Of a stretch of DNA of 64,000 nucleotides, positions 43,774 through 51,892 are shown piece after piece. The notes below the pieces were generated by a model, which saw nothing but the letters and a program-made list of their open reading frames with translations, did no database searches and was not told the origin of the DNA. This DNA comes from JASTVH01 sp042862465 (lineage in GTDB: Bacteria > Pseudomonadota > Gammaproteobacteria > Pseudomonadales > Oleiphilaceae), in NCBI GenBank assembly GCA_042862465.1, contig JASTVH010000001.1:124001-188000 (forward strand), in the 5' to 3' direction. Each line of letters opens with the position of its first letter. Positions within the stretch are counted from its first letter, which is position 1. Made by a program: the position numbers and the translations under genes.

Positions 43774-44793
43774 ATGGCACCGCAAAGGGACCGTTACAGC
43801 CAACACCGTTACCGCGCGGCCCTGATCCTGGGCGTTATAAGCCTGGTTCTGCACCTGGCCATACTTTGGCCGGTCTATCAGGCGTGGGTGGAGTGGCAGC
43901 AACGCAAGCCGGATACTGACGTGGCCCAGTCCATGGATGTAACCCTGGTTGAGCCCAAAACGCCTGAGCCTGAACCCAAACCCAAGCCCCGGCCCGAGCC
44001 GCCAGTACCAGAGGAGGAAGAGCCTCCCGAGCCGGAACAGGAACAGCATCTGCCCCGGGACAACGCCGACAAGGTTGATTTGCGGGGTAATCGCTTTGAT
44101 GCCCCGGATCGCCCCGAACCGATCAAAGGCGAGGAAACCGGCAAACTGGCGGGAAAACCGCAGCCCGAGGCGCCCTCCGAAGGCGCTGCGCAACCAGCCA
44201 AAAAAACGGCGCCACAAGTCAGCGACAAACCCTCACCCAAGGAACCGGCCGCGCGGCAAGTGATCAGTCGCGACAGGCCGGCCATCAAGCAGGCGCCTGA
44301 GGCACGTCAACCGAAAGCCAATCGCATGCTCGCCACTGCCGAACCGCCGCAGCCGTCCACGCCGGCGATCCCCAAGGATCAGTTGCCGGGCCTGCAGGCG
44401 CTGGACGACGAGAGCCTGAAAGAGGTGCAGGTGGGGGAGCCGTTCAGTGAAATCGAGGCGCGCCGCATTCGCATGGTCAACAAATACCTGGAAGCGATGC
44501 GTAAGCAGGTGATGGCGCGTTGGCACCGACCCGACAGTGCCACGCCCGCCCAATCCGGCGAGATTCATTTGCGGCTGGATGATCAAGGCTATCTCGAGGA
44601 AGCCTGGGTTTACCTGCCCAGTGGCAATGCATTGCTGGATGTCAGCGCCCTGGATGCCGTACGGGCCGTGCCGCGCTTTAAGGTGCCAGAATCCAGGGCT
44701 ATCGCGGCCCGTTACTACCGTAACCTGATTTTTTCCTATTCCGGTGCTGCGACCAACGAACAGGCGCAGGCCGATGAGCTGCCTTGGAAGTGA
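43774..44793 (+). CDS. TonB C-terminal domain protein
   Basis: A 339-residue protein with one N-terminal membrane helix (about residues 16-34), a long Pro/Glu/Lys-rich spacer (EPEPKPKPRPEPPVPEEEE) that would cross the periplasm, and a C-terminal TonB-like domain (about 245-325, GEIHLRLDDQGYLEEAWVYLPSGNALLD). TonB proteins pass proton-motive energy from ExbB/ExbD to outer-membrane receptors, but neither partner nor a receptor gene is in this window. The ATG at 43774 was preferred over an in-frame TTG 12 bp upstream. The C-terminal Tyr/Phe-rich end SFSYSG-like segment (NLIFSYSG) closes the fold. Confidence 0.8.
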   Translation: MAPQRDRYSQHRYRAALILGVISLVLHLAILWPVYQAWVEWQQRKPDTDVAQSMDVTLVEPKTPEPEPKPKPRPEPPVPEEEEPPEPEQEQHLPRDNADKVDLRGNRFDAPDRPEPIKGEETGKLAGKPQPEAPSEGAAQPAKKTAPQVSDKPSPKEPAARQVISRDRPAIKQAPEARQPKANRMLATAEPPQPSTPAIPKDQLPGLQALDDESLKEVQVGEPFSEIEARRIRMVNKYLEAMRKQVMARWHRPDSATPAQSGEIHLRLDDQGYLEEAWVYLPSGNALLDVSALDAVRAVPRFKVPESRAIAARYYRNLIFSYSGAATNEQAQADELPWK

Positions 44794-44879
44794 CTCGCGG
44801 TCGATGTCGGTGGGCTGGTGCCGGCCGGGCCCCTATGTAACACTTGCGCCCGGTTTCTTTGAGGAGAATGAGGCCAGCC

Positions 44880-45893
44880 ATGAACAACGCCAGTGCAGTG
44901 ATCCTGCGTAACGAAAGCGACCTGCGTTTTCCGGCCCTGATGATGGGCCTTGAGGATGAGGCGCTACTCCCGGCGCTGAAGGATCAGGTGGACGTGCTTT
45001 GCACGCATTCTGGCCTGGCCGCTTCCCTGGAAACTCGGGCCGGCCGGGTCTGGTTCGGCTACGAAACACTGGCCCAGGAAGGGCCGCGCTACGGCACGGT
45101 CGTGATTTTTATGCCCAAGGCCCAGCGGGAGCTGGAGCTGCGTGTTGCTCTGGCACGAACCCTGGTGGCGTCAGATGGCGAGCTCTGGCTTGTGGGGGCC
45201 AAGCGTGAGGGCATCAACGGTGGCGCCCGGCGATTTAAAGAACAGTTGGACGGGGCCTGGAAGCGGGATAACGCGCGACACTGTCAGCTGTGGTCTTCCC
45301 GGGCTGAAGCACAACCGCCGGCTTTCGATATGGAGTACTGGTATTGCCTGCGTCCGGTGGAGAGCCATGGTGAGCGTATCCAGGTGGCCGATTTTCCAGG
45401 TGTCTTCAGTGAGGGACGGCTGGATGACGGGACCGATCTGCTGTTGGGCACGTTCAGCGATAAACCTCGCGGTCCGGTGCTGGATTTTGCCTGCGGTGCA
45501 GGGGTGGTGGGGGTCTGGTTGCTGTCCCGGTGGCCGGATCTGACCCTGACGCTGCTGGATGTGCAGGCCCAGGCGGTAGCCTGTGCAAAACGCACGCTAG
45601 CGGCCAATCAGGCCCAGGCCGAAGTGCTGGCCAGTGATGGGCTGGGGGGCGTACACAGCCAGTTCGGAACGATTGTCACCAATCCGCCGTTTCATGAAGG
45701 CATCAGAACGGATACGACCGCGACTGAACGCTTCATCCATGACTGCGCCCAGCACCTGGTCAGAGGTGGCAGCTTGCGCCTGGTGGCGAATCGCTTTCTT
45801 CCTTACCCTGATTTGATTCAAAAGACACTGGGGCCGGTCACAACCCTGGCGGAGAACTCGCGGTTCTGTGTTTATGAGGCGCACAAGCGTTGA
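44880..45893 (+). CDS. rsmC: RsmC, 16S rRNA m2G1207 methyltransferase
   Basis: A 337-residue SAM-dependent methyltransferase with two related halves. The C-terminal half has the SAM motif PVLDFACGAGVVGVWLLS and the catalytic NPPFHEG, typical of RsmC, which methylates guanine 1207 of 16S rRNA. The N-terminal half, which aids folding and RNA binding, lacks a working SAM site. The ATG at 44880 gives MNNASAVILRNE; in-frame ATGs at 44844 and 44868 have poor spacing to the GAGGAG site. It follows the TonB-like gene by 86 bp. Confidence 0.92.
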   Translation: MNNASAVILRNESDLRFPALMMGLEDEALLPALKDQVDVLCTHSGLAASLETRAGRVWFGYETLAQEGPRYGTVVIFMPKAQRELELRVALARTLVASDGELWLVGAKREGINGGARRFKEQLDGAWKRDNARHCQLWSSRAEAQPPAFDMEYWYCLRPVESHGERIQVADFPGVFSEGRLDDGTDLLLGTFSDKPRGPVLDFACGAGVVGVWLLSRWPDLTLTLLDVQAQAVACAKRTLAANQAQAEVLASDGLGGVHSQFGTIVTNPPFHEGIRTDTTATERFIHDCAQHLVRGGSLRLVANRFLPYPDLIQKTLGPVTTLAENSRFCVYEAHKR

Positions 45894-45953
45894 TTGCCCC
45901 GGCCCGTGGCGCGATGAAATTCGAACACATCTGTGCTGGCAAGGAGTTGATCC

Positions 45954-46568
45954 ATGATTATCGATCTGGCGGACATGCAGGCGAAACAGATCTACCACGC
46001 GATGACTCAGACCCTGATTCCGCGTCCGGTCGCCTGGGTATTGTCGGAAAACCCGTCGGGGGACTACAACCTGGCGCCTTTCTCCTACTTCACTGCTGTG
46101 ACCAGCAAACCACCGCTGATCATGATTTCCGTGGGCAAGAAGCCGACCGGCGAGTTCAAGGATACCCGGACCAATATTGAGGCCCGCACGTTTTTTACCG
46201 TCCACATTGCGCACCGCGAATTGGCCGCCGCAATGACGGAAACCTCCCGTACGCTACCCCATGGCGAATCGGAACTGGAGCATATCGATCTGCCCCTGAC
46301 TGACTTCAAAGGGGCAATGATGCCTCGCCTGGCCGATTGCCGGGTTGCCATGGCGTGCGAACTGTATGAAATCCAGGAAATTGGGCCAGCCCCACAGAGC
46401 CTGATTTTCGGGGAGGTTAAGCGAATCTACATTGACGATGCCGCCGCCCGGCAAGGCAAGGACGGTCGTCTGGAAGTGGATGCCGCCGCTATCGATCCCA
46501 TCGGGCGATTGGGCGCCAACGAATACAGCACTTTCGGCGAAGTGCTGCACATTCCACGCCCCAAGTAG
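45954..46568 (+). CDS. Flavin reductase family protein
   Basis: A 204-residue FMN-binding split-barrel protein. The start MIIDLADMQAKQIYHAMTQTLIPRPVAWVLSEN and the core NLAPFSYFTAVTSKPPLIMISVG match flavin reductase-like proteins that bind FMN and may reduce it or act as small flavoenzymes. An AAGGAG site lies 8 nt before the ATG. It is 60 bp after rsmC and may share its transcript. The physiological partner is not known. Confidence 0.87.
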   Translation: MIIDLADMQAKQIYHAMTQTLIPRPVAWVLSENPSGDYNLAPFSYFTAVTSKPPLIMISVGKKPTGEFKDTRTNIEARTFFTVHIAHRELAAAMTETSRTLPHGESELEHIDLPLTDFKGAMMPRLADCRVAMACELYEIQEIGPAPQSLIFGEVKRIYIDDAAARQGKDGRLEVDAAAIDPIGRLGANEYSTFGEVLHIPRPK

Positions 46569-46599
46569 CTGACGTTTCTCACCGACGTCCGACAACCAG

Positions 46600-46866
46600 T
46601 CAGGCTCCGTGATAGCCAGCGGCTTCGGCATCCAGGCCCGGATGGCGCGCCATGACGGTGGGGTCGTGATAGTGCGCATCCCACCAGCAGTGGGGCAGCT
46701 GTTCACCGGAAGGGAACACCAGATACCGCTTTTCAAAGCGTTCCAGTTCTTGAGGCTCTTCTCCCCAGAGCTCCCGGCCACTGATCTCTGTGGCGAAAGG
46801 GTTGGTCAGGGTGCGAAGGTCTTCCACTTCGATCAGGTGACCCGTCTGAATATGCTTGAGTAGCAT
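46600..46866 (-). CDS. Small conserved protein, function unknown
   Basis: An 88-residue soluble protein (start MLLKHIQTGHLIEVEDLRTLTNPF) with the segment YLVFPSGEQLPHCWWDAHYHDP near residues 48-69. It resembles short hypothetical proteins of pseudomonads that I cannot name. The ATG has an AAGGAGG site 6 nt upstream. It is convergent with the flavin reductase gene. His, Cys and Trp residues in the central part could bind a ligand, but nothing more can be said. Confidence 0.6.
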   Translation of the reverse strand: MLLKHIQTGHLIEVEDLRTLTNPFATEISGRELWGEEPQELERFEKRYLVFPSGEQLPHCWWDAHYHDPTVMARHPGLDAEAAGYHGA

Positions 46867-47033
46867 GTTGTGCCTCCTTGTCTGCGCTATGGCAGTCTGG
46901 GCGTATGTTGGAAGATGCTACGGCTGATAACGCTGTTGAGATCTTCCTTCGCAGTATCAGATTGACCGGCTCGCTTATGCAAGGGGCAGGCAATTCGATA
47001 CAGTGAAGCAAATACCCTCAGGAAGGAGGTTAC

Positions 47034-47696
47034 GTGTCCCGCATACTGTACGATCTGGCTGCTGCCGATGAGCACATCCGTTTCAGCCCCTTTTGCTGGC
47101 GGGCCAAACTGGCACTGATGCATAAGGAGTTGGCGTTCGAAACACGGCCCTGGCGGTATTGTGAGAAAGATCGGATTGCCTTTTCAGGGCAGGGCAAGGT
47201 GCCAGTTCTGGTGGATGGGGATACAACGGTGAGCGACAGCTGGGCCATCGCCATTCATCTGGAACAAACCTATCCGGACAATCCCCTTTTTCCTGGTGGA
47301 TCCGCTCAGGCCCAGACGCTGTTCTTCAAGCTCTGGTGCGAACAGACACTGCATCCCCTGGTGCTGCGAACGGTCATGAAGGATTTGTTCGCAGTCCTGC
47401 ACCCGGATGACCAGCCCTATTGGCGCCGAACCCGGGAGGAGCGCTTTGGATGCACTCTGGAAGAAGCGGCGCTGTCAGCCGAGGAGGGTGTTTCACGGAT
47501 CAATCAGGCGCTGGAGCCGGTGCGGCCGGTATTGTCGCGCCATGATTTTCTCGATGGGGAGGCGCCGGGCTTCGCCGACCATCTGTTATTGGCCGTCTTT
47601 CAGTGGGCTGGAGCGGTTTCAAGTCTGTCGCTGGTTGCCGCTGACGATGTGGTTCACCGTTGGTTTGGGACGATGCGAGCACGCTATGGATTGTGA
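47034..47696 (+). CDS. Glutathione S-transferase family protein
   Basis: A 220-residue protein with an N-terminal thioredoxin-like domain (LYDLAAADEHIRFSPFCWRAKLAL, then GKVPVLVDGDTTVSDSWAIAIHLE, where VPVL and the DS pair bind glutathione) and an all-helical C-terminal domain. A Ser (residue 18) and Cys (residue 21) in FSPFCWR are in the active-site region. It starts with GTG preceded by GGAAGGAGG. The substrate is unknown. A bidirectional terminator lies about 120 bp downstream. Confidence 0.88.
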   Translation: MSRILYDLAAADEHIRFSPFCWRAKLALMHKELAFETRPWRYCEKDRIAFSGQGKVPVLVDGDTTVSDSWAIAIHLEQTYPDNPLFPGGSAQAQTLFFKLWCEQTLHPLVLRTVMKDLFAVLHPDDQPYWRRTREERFGCTLEEAALSAEEGVSRINQALEPVRPVLSRHDFLDGEAPGFADHLLLAVFQWAGAVSSLSLVAADDVVHRWFGTMRARYGL

Positions 47697-47814
47697 CGAA
47701 GAGAAATCTGCATTGCGGTTCTAAGAGAGGTTCAAATGAATGAGAGTATAAAGGGCTTTATTGGATCGCGATGACAGCTATCCGAAGGCCATTTAGGCTA
47801 AATTGCTAAGAACC

Positions 47815-47845
47815 ATAAAAAAGGGAGGCCATCGCCTCCCTTTTT
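47815..47845. terminator. Bidirectional Rho-independent terminator
   Basis: The stem GGGAGGC (47823-47829) and GCCTCCC (47834-47840) with a CATC loop is flanked by an A-run on the left and TTTTT on the right. It therefore ends transcription in both directions: the glutathione transferase gene on the plus strand and the nrdJa-nrdJb operon, which stops at 47870, on the minus strand. Confidence 0.9.
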
Positions 47846-47869
47846 GTTACGAGTGATCGTGTGGATCGA

Positions 47870-48565
47870 TCAGCCGCACTTGCTGTCCCCACACGATAGG
47901 CAGGTGAGGCAGCCGTCCATCATGATCACCGCCTTGGTGTGGCACTTGCCGCAGACGGTGGCGTTTTCCGGGTAGTCGCCGGTGTCGTTGTCGGCGCCTT
48001 CCTTGCTCTGCTTGGCGTCGTACTCGGCCCTTTTCTCGGCGAGGATGCGCTGAGTCATCTCACTCATTTCCTCGCTCTCGATCAGACCGATGGCCTTCAT
48101 GTGCTTCTCGATCACCGACCCGATCTCGGCGACCAGCGAGGGCATGAAAACCCCGCCTTTCTTGAAGTAGCCGCCATTCGGGTCATACACGGAGCGGAGC
48201 TCCTCCACCAGGAAGGTCACGTCGCCGCCTTTGCGGAATACCGCGGAGATGACCCGGGTGAGGGCAATGACCCACTGGAAGTGCTCCATCGACTTGGAGT
48301 TGATGAAGATCTCGTAGGGCTGACGCTTCTCGTGGTCCGTGTCCTCGTTGAGCAGGATGTCGTTGATGGTGATATACATCGCGTGCTCGGCCACCGGTGG
48401 CTTGATCTTGTAGGTGGTGCCCAACAGGAAGTCCGGGCGCTCGATGTTCTCGTTCATTTCCACCGGCTTTTGCGCGGTGTCCTGCTCGGATTCCTGGGCC
48501 GCGCCGTCGTTGGGCTTGACCCGGAAGCCGACGATTTTCTTTTCGATCTTGGCAGTCATGGTCAT
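47870..48565 (-). CDS. nrdJb: NrdJb, C-terminal component of class II ribonucleotide reductase
   Basis: A 231-residue protein that matches the C-terminal part of long NrdJ enzymes. It has a TSCPD-like region (DILLNEDTDHEKRQPYEIFINSKS, then KGGVFMPSLVAEIGSVIEKHM) and ends in a Cys-rich tail with CGKCHTKA and CLTCLSCGDSKCG, which should relay reducing power or bind metal. In Pseudomonas the enzyme is split in the same way into NrdJa and NrdJb. It starts 21 bp after nrdJa. The ATG at 48565 was chosen; a TTG four codons upstream and an ATG two codons later are alternatives. Confidence 0.9.
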   Translation of the reverse strand: MTMTAKIEKKIVGFRVKPNDGAAQESEQDTAQKPVEMNENIERPDFLLGTTYKIKPPVAEHAMYITINDILLNEDTDHEKRQPYEIFINSKSMEHFQWVIALTRVISAVFRKGGDVTFLVEELRSVYDPNGGYFKKGGVFMPSLVAEIGSVIEKHMKAIGLIESEEMSEMTQRILAEKRAEYDAKQSKEGADNDTGDYPENATVCGKCHTKAVIMMDGCLTCLSCGDSKCG

Positions 48566-48586
48566 GTTCTCTAACAAGTCAACGGA

Positions 48587-50725
48587 TCAGTATTTGCCGT
48601 AGGTGCCTTCCTTCAAGGCATCGTAGAGGTTGGCGGCGTGGTGGATTTCGCCGTCATACTCGACCTCTTCGTTGCCCTTGAGGGTGACCTTGCTTCCGTC
48701 TTCCAGAGTGAATTCGTACAGCGTATTTTCCAGATCCTTCTCCCGCACCAGAACGCCCTGGAACGCTTCCGGATTGAAACGGAAGGTGGTGCAGCCCTTC
48801 AAGCCCTTTTCGTAGGCATACAGGTAGATGTCCTTGAAGTCCTGGTAGGCGAAGTCGGTGGGTACGTTCGCCGTCTTGGAGATCGAGGAATCGACCCACT
48901 GCTGGGCGGCGGCCTGGATGTCCACATGCTGCGTCGGGGTGACATCGTCCGAGGTGGTGAAATAGTCCGGCAAACGGGTTTCCGGATCTTCCGAGAATGG
49001 CATCGCCTTGCTGTTGATCAGGTGGCGGTAGGCCAACAGCTCGAAAGAGAAGACGTCCACTTTTTCCTTGGTCTTGCGCCCCTCGCGAATGATGTTGCGC
49101 GCGTAGTGGTGCGAGAAGCTCGGCTCGATGCCGTTACTGGCATTGTTGGCCAGGGAGAGCGAGATCGTGCCGGTTGGTGCGATGGACGTGTGGTGGGTGA
49201 AGCGGCTGCCTTTCTCGGCCAGCTTGTTCACCAGTTCCGGGTCCACGCTGGCAACCCGCTGCATGTAGCGGCTGTACTTGGCATGCAGAATGCGACCGGG
49301 CACCTTGTCGCCCACCTTGTAGCCGTCCTCGCGCATTTCCGGGCGCTTGGCCAGCATTTCTTCGGTCAGCTCGTATTCCTCATCCATGATGGGGGCGGGG
49401 CCTTTCTCTTCGGCCAGTTCCAGACCCTGACGCCAGCCTTCCAGCGCCATCTCGCGAACGACTTCCTCGGTGAAACCGACGGATTCCTCGGAACCGTAAG
49501 GCATGCGCAGCATGGCCAGGGTGGAGCCCAGACCCAGGATACCCATGCCGTGGCGGCGCTTGTGCATGATTTCGTGCTGCTGCTCCTTCAGCGGCAAGCC
49601 GTTCACCTCCACCACGTTGTCCAGCATGCGGGTGAAAATGCCCACCACCTTGCGGTACTTCTCGAAATTGAACTGGGCCTTCTCGGTAAACGGGAATTCC
49701 ACGAACTTGGTCAGGTTCACGGAACCCAGCAGGCAGCTGCCATAGGGGGGCAGCGGTTGCTCGCCACAGGGGTTGGTGGCGCGGATGTTCTCGCAGAACC
49801 AGTTGTTGTTCATCTCGTTGACCTTGTCAATCAGGATGAAACCGGGTTCCGCGTAGTCATAGGTGGACGTCATGATGCAGTCCCAGATGAACCGCGCCTT
49901 GAGCGTGCGGTAGATGCGGCAGGCCACGCGTCCCTGGTCATCGGTCACATAGGCGTCCTTGACCGGGAATTCGCGATAGACAAACTGGGTGGTATCGGCC
50001 AGATCCAGGTCCTCGTCTTTCGCTTCCTCGGCGGTGACCGGGAAGGAGAGGTGCCAGTCCGCATCACTCTTCACCGCTTCCATGAAGTCTTCGGTGATCA
50101 GCAGTGACAGGTTGAACTGGCGCAGGCGCGCGTCTTCGCGCTTGGCCTGGATGAAATCCAGCACGTCCGGATGGTGTACATCAAAGGTGGCCATCTGGGC
50201 GCCACGACGTCCCCCTGCGGAGGACACGGTGAAACACATGCGGTCGAAAATGTCCATGAAGGACAGTGGACCGGAGGTTGTTGCACCCGCGCCGGCGACA
50301 TAGGCACCTTTCGGGCGCAGAGTGGAGAATTCGTAGCCGATCCCGCAGCCGGCCTTGAGGGTCAGGCCTGCCTCATGATTCTTTTCCAGGATGTCGTCCA
50401 TGGAATCGAAGATCGTGCCGGATACGGTGCAGTTGATCGTGGAGGTGGCTGGCTTGTGCTTTTCGGCACCAGCGTTGGAGGTAATGCGACCAGCCGGAAT
50501 GGCGCCGTTCTGAAGGGCCCAGACGAAATCCTTGAACACCTTGGCGCGCTTGCCCTTGCTCTCCACCTCGGATAGGGCCTTGGCAACCCGTTCGTAAGTC
50601 TCCTCAATGGACTTGTCGACCGGATCCCCGTTTTTGGTTTTCAGTTGGTACTTGCTGTTCCAGATATCAACGGATGCGTCTTGCATCGGAATGGTGGTCG
50701 TGAGTTCTTGTACTTTCGCGTTCAT
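48587..50725 (-). CDS. nrdJa: NrdJa, B12-dependent class II ribonucleotide reductase
   Basis: A 712-residue catalytic component that reduces ribonucleotides to deoxyribonucleotides with adenosylcobalamin, independent of oxygen. The active-site motif NPCGEQPL has C320 (the thiyl-radical residue) and E322, and a redox Cys is C99 in TSTINCTVSGTI. Class II members keep an adenosylcobalamin-contact loop, here probably in the GSCLLGSVNL region. The C-terminal Cys tail needed for re-reduction is on the separate nrdJb gene. A palindrome resembling an NrdR box lies about 95 bp upstream. Confidence 0.94.
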   Translation of the reverse strand: MNAKVQELTTTIPMQDASVDIWNSKYQLKTKNGDPVDKSIEETYERVAKALSEVESKGKRAKVFKDFVWALQNGAIPAGRITSNAGAEKHKPATSTINCTVSGTIFDSMDDILEKNHEAGLTLKAGCGIGYEFSTLRPKGAYVAGAGATTSGPLSFMDIFDRMCFTVSSAGGRRGAQMATFDVHHPDVLDFIQAKREDARLRQFNLSLLITEDFMEAVKSDADWHLSFPVTAEEAKDEDLDLADTTQFVYREFPVKDAYVTDDQGRVACRIYRTLKARFIWDCIMTSTYDYAEPGFILIDKVNEMNNNWFCENIRATNPCGEQPLPPYGSCLLGSVNLTKFVEFPFTEKAQFNFEKYRKVVGIFTRMLDNVVEVNGLPLKEQQHEIMHKRRHGMGILGLGSTLAMLRMPYGSEESVGFTEEVVREMALEGWRQGLELAEEKGPAPIMDEEYELTEEMLAKRPEMREDGYKVGDKVPGRILHAKYSRYMQRVASVDPELVNKLAEKGSRFTHHTSIAPTGTISLSLANNASNGIEPSFSHHYARNIIREGRKTKEKVDVFSFELLAYRHLINSKAMPFSEDPETRLPDYFTTSDDVTPTQHVDIQAAAQQWVDSSISKTANVPTDFAYQDFKDIYLYAYEKGLKGCTTFRFNPEAFQGVLVREKDLENTLYEFTLEDGSKVTLKGNEEVEYDGEIHHAANLYDALKEGTYGKY

Positions 50726-50820
50726 GTGTGCCCTCGACTCTGTCCCCGCGATATGAATCGATCTCTCCGCAGCCCCCAGAACTGGTGGGCGTCGCGCTGC
50801 TTTTTATTGAATTGCTGAAC

Positions 50821-50834
50821 CACTACATCTAGTG
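50821..50834 (-). promoter_or_regulatory. NrdR-box-like palindrome
   Basis: CACTACATCTAGTG has the symmetric arms CACTA and TAGTG of the NrdR consensus (acaCwATATATwGtgt), matching 12 of the inner 14 positions. It lies about 95 bp upstream of the nrdJa start, where NrdR would repress a ribonucleotide reductase operon. NrdR control of nrdJ is known in Pseudomonas. Confidence 0.6.
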
Positions 50835-50846
50835 CCGATATACGAA

Positions 50847-50871
50847 AGCCGACAGGTGCAAAACGTCGGCT
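50847..50871 (-). other. Stem-loop in the nrdJa leader
   Basis: AGCCGAC (50847-50853) and GTCGGCT (50865-50871) form a 7-bp stem with an 11-nt loop, about 120 bp upstream of nrdJa. It could be part of a leader structure; no riboswitch class fits. Confidence 0.35.
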
Positions 50872-50963
50872 AAACGCTACTCACGACCGCTGTGATGCCC
50901 GCCGAAAGCCCTCTGGCAGGTGTTTGTTATGGCCCTGAGTGGTCCCTGGCGAAAGGCTTAAAA

Positions 50964-50987
50964 ACCCAATATATCCGTATAGTGTGG
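50964..50987 (-). promoter_or_regulatory. Second, imperfect NrdR-like site
   Basis: ACCCAATATATCCG keeps the left arm and core of the NrdR consensus, and TATAGTGTGG overlaps it as a right half-site. NrdR usually binds paired boxes, but the distance of about 145 bp to the other palindrome is larger than usual, so this is a weak call. Confidence 0.3.
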
Positions 50988-51345
50988 TAGGAGTATAACA
51001 GGATGTTGTGGTCTGTGAAGTCTTGAAAATGGAAAATATTTATGGGCCTGAACGGCAGGCGGGTGGGGTGGCCTGAGACATCGGAATAGGCTCGATAATA
51101 ATGCTGCTGTAAATAGGCTAACACAAGATATTGGGGGTAAAAACCCAGCATGCTATCGGACTCGGTTTCAGCCTTTGGAGGTCATTGGGCAAGTGTGCTT
51201 TCCTGTCTGTCGCAGCACGGGCCACTGTGCTTGAAGTGGCGATGTATTTGGGCTCTCAGGGTTATTCAGGCTGTAACTCTCGTATGAAGGATGGCACCGT
51301 TAGACAGTCGCAGGTAGGATAGGGCGCGGTTACCAGGAAGGTTGG

Positions 51346-51876
51346 ATGTCGATGATGCGATGGCTGGGGGTTCTCCTTTTTGTGATTCTGTCATTCAGTG
51401 GCTGCGTCACTGTGGATGAATACGGCAATCCGATTCAGGACAAGACGGCGACCCGTGATCATTCTTTGGAGGTTCGTTTCAATCGCCTGCTCTCGGTGGG
51501 GTTGCCCCTGGTAAGGGAGCGGCTCAACGACGACGAGCCCATGAGGCCTTTCGCCCTCGCACTGTCCGGCGATACCGGTATCCGCGAGGTATCGCTGAAT
51601 CAGCAGATGCGCTCGGCGACGGCCACCGACATTGAGCTGCTTTTCCAAAGTCTTGAGCGTATTGTTCAGGACGACAGTATTACCGCCTTCGCCGTATTTG
51701 CCGTGTCTGATAAGGTGGCCTCAGTACCAACGATAACCGTGCACCTTGAAGAACAGGGCGGCATTGCGCTGATGCGCTTATATCCTTTCGTTCGCCAGGG
51801 AAACACCATTCGTTTTGAATCGCCGCAGTTGCGCGCTGTCAGGCCTCTGCTGATGGGGCCGGCAGGGCGAAAATGA
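51346..51876 (+). CDS. Hypothetical lipoprotein
   Basis: A 176-residue protein with a lipoprotein signal peptide: hydrophobic residues 7-17 and a lipobox LSFSGC with the lipidated Cys near residue 20. The mature part (for example RFNRLLSVGLPLVRERLNDDEPMRPFAL and VSLNQQMRSATATDIELLFQSLERIVQDD) shows no domain I recognise. AGGAAGG lies 4 nt before the ATG. It is the first gene of a likely pair with the DNA alkyltransferase, which starts 16 bp later. Confidence 0.7.
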   Translation: MSMMRWLGVLLFVILSFSGCVTVDEYGNPIQDKTATRDHSLEVRFNRLLSVGLPLVRERLNDDEPMRPFALALSGDTGIREVSLNQQMRSATATDIELLFQSLERIVQDDSITAFAVFAVSDKVASVPTITVHLEEQGGIALMRLYPFVRQGNTIRFESPQLRAVRPLLMGPAGRK

Positions 51877-51892
51877 AAACAAGAGGTTATGC

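Larger units (their letters stand above)
50726..51345. other. Divergent intergenic region upstream of nrdJa
   Basis: This 620-bp region separates nrdJa from a divergent lipoprotein gene. It holds one good and one weak NrdR-box-like site and a 7-bp stem-loop (50847-50853 with 50865-50871). I looked for a cobalamin riboswitch because the enzyme uses B12: on the nrdJa strand there is an ACCTGCC string near 50915, but the other conserved elements are missing. The half near 51131-51345 shows nothing I can support; a 63-codon open frame there has no codon or homology support. Confidence 0.55.

Noticed and set aside
41965..44217. Long minus-strand open frame opposite the ABC1 kinase and TonB genes
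   Set aside because: It crosses two genes with clear domains, has a His/Gln/Arg-rich shadow composition and no recognisable motif.
48638..50107. Long plus-strand open frame opposite nrdJa
   Set aside because: Antisense shadow of the reductase; composition is typical of a reverse-frame reading.
50880..50990. Cobalamin riboswitch upstream of the B12-dependent nrdJa
   Set aside because: Only an ACCTGCC string and some pairing are present; the other conserved B12-riboswitch blocks are not seen.
51131..51322. 63-codon open frame upstream of the lipoprotein gene
   Set aside because: No ribosome binding site, no family resemblance and it lies in a promoter-rich intergenic region.
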